A stretch of DNA of 64,000 nt from Liolophura sinensis. Taxonomy: Eukaryota > Mollusca > Polyplacophora > Chitonida > Chitonidae. This document shows, piece by piece, positions 63,081 to 64,000 of this stretch; the first letter of the stretch is position 1; every line of letters begins with the position of its first letter. The DNA lies in contig NC_088298.1 of the NCBI RefSeq assembly GCF_032854445.1, positions 7,115,504 through 7,179,503 of the forward strand, written 5' to 3'. The notes beneath the pieces were generated by a model, which did no database searches, was not told the origin of the DNA, and was given only the letters and a program-made list of their open reading frames with translations. A program made the position numbers and the translations under genes.

Positions 63081-64000
63081 CGAAAGTTTGATTTGATTCT
63101 GCTTGTTATTATCTTTTGTATTTGCTTTAACATCGTCAATACATAAATGTGGCTTATAATTTTCTATGTATGTGGAAGGCAAGGGCGATTTAAGATTAGA
63201 TCTCGGGATTTTGATACATTGGATTTCAGGAAAATATTTCTTAAAAGTTTGGAAATGCAGTTTAGGCCAGCTTTTATGCTAAACTTATGTGCTAGGCGAG
63301 TATGTATAAGACGAGCTGACAACAAACATTGCGGCGAAAGACTTTAAACCAAAGAGTCATCCCTGTGCCATGGACAATCCGATGCGCAGGGGAACCGACA
63401 GAAAGACGTGGTTCTTTTGTACTGTAGTAATGTTTTTGGTTTAATTATTTCATTAGCGTTATTACGTCGTACTCAAGAATATTTCACTTATATGACCGAG
63501 CCCAGTATAACAGGCGGGAGGAAACTCATGTCCATCCGCAGGTTGCTGCCAGACCTCACTTACGGCCGGAGAGGAAGCCATCATAGGCTGGACTTGAGCT
63601 CACAACGACCACATTGGCGGGAGGCTGCTGGGTCATTAGGCCGTGCTGGCGTGCTAACCTCCTCTGCCACGGAGACCCCTGTGATGTTTTATATGTTAAA
63701 GGTGATAACAATACAGCAGTGATGACCATACAACACTAGTTCTACACCAGTAGAGTATAACAAATTGCAAACAACATCACTGCATATGTTATACCTAAAT
63801 ACCATGGTGGCAGGGAGCAAGTAATTTGCTACTATTTAAGCATATTGTTTACTCGACACAAATTATCAGTTAAAAATACACTTTTATGTATTCCTTTGGA
63901 ACCTTTACAAGCACTGCTCTCTGGTAAGTATATATGGATGGAGGGTTCCGGATCTCTGGCAGTCCGATCCATAGCATGTATAATTCAGCGTAACCCGTGG
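63081..64000. repeat. 3' end of window: SINE family A at 63437-63678, rest unassigned
   Basis: The SINE is in reverse orientation (CATTAGCGTTATTACGTCGT, CATCCGCAGGTTGCTGCCAG, GGTCATTAGGCCGTGCTGGC, TCTGCCACGGAGACCCC). Neither side of it shows a domain or an LTR for the Gypsy element upstream. Confidence 0.7.

Noticed and set aside
59500-63430. LTRs of the Gypsy element
   Set aside because: I looked for matching direct repeats either side of the pol region and found none; the element is probably truncated at both ends.

Overview
This window is animal nuclear DNA. Every real coding exon is short, bounded by GT/AG splice sites and separated by repeat-filled introns, and there is no dense operon-like coding. 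The dominant tRNA-derived SINE (3' end reading ACGCCGTACTCAAGAATATT on the opposite strand, AATAAATAAA tail) is a type I associate with molluscs and other lophotrochozoans. The receptor also fits a protostome. My best guess is a mollusc; the species is not determined.

One host gene runs through almost the whole window on the + strand. It is a rhodopsin-class neuropeptide GPCR of the vasopressin-like neuropeptide S receptor / crustacean cardioactive peptide receptor (NPSR/CCAPR) group. I assembled it from nine exons (306-428, 34120-34258, 41908-42011, 42698-42791, 44793-44935, 46091-46241, 48597-48698, 50414-50594, 50993-51299). All donors are GT, all acceptors AG, all phases match, and the total is 1344 nt (447 codons plus stop). 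All seven membrane segments, the TM3-ECL2 cysteine pair, CWSP and NPxxY are present. Intron 1 is about 33.7 kb.

The introns and the 3' flank are packed with mobile elements. Intron 1 holds a CR1-like LINE broken by nested insertions (3.7-7.2 kb), a pogo/Tigger-like DNA transposon with terminal inverted repeats and TA target duplication (8.6-11.7 kb), a Tc1-like transposase relic (16.3-17 kb), an RNase H-bearing Jockey/I-type LINE (17.2 kb and 21.9-25.4 kb), and a second CR1-like LINE with an internal RT deletion and a degenerate 2A-like motif (25.4-27.8 kb). Intron 2 holds a Penelope-like element (35.0-36.5 kb). Downstream of the gene are another Jockey-type copy with a perfect 13-bp target duplication (57.0-57.6 kb) and a decayed Ty3/Gypsy pol (60-63 kb) split by a SINE with a 13-bp duplication. 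Two SINE families and at least two further unnamed dispersed repeats are scattered throughout.

The most unusual structure is the 52-bp minisatellite filling intron 6 (46211-48493, about 44 units). Its first unit is the exon 6 / intron 6 splice junction of the receptor itself: 31 nt of coding sequence for the third intracellular loop plus 21 nt of intron including the GT donor. The core shows a 312-bp higher-order periodicity, while the edge units keep the better donor-like sequence. A second minisatellite (48-bp units, 31.4-31.75 kb) appears to have grown out of a segment of a dispersed repeat.
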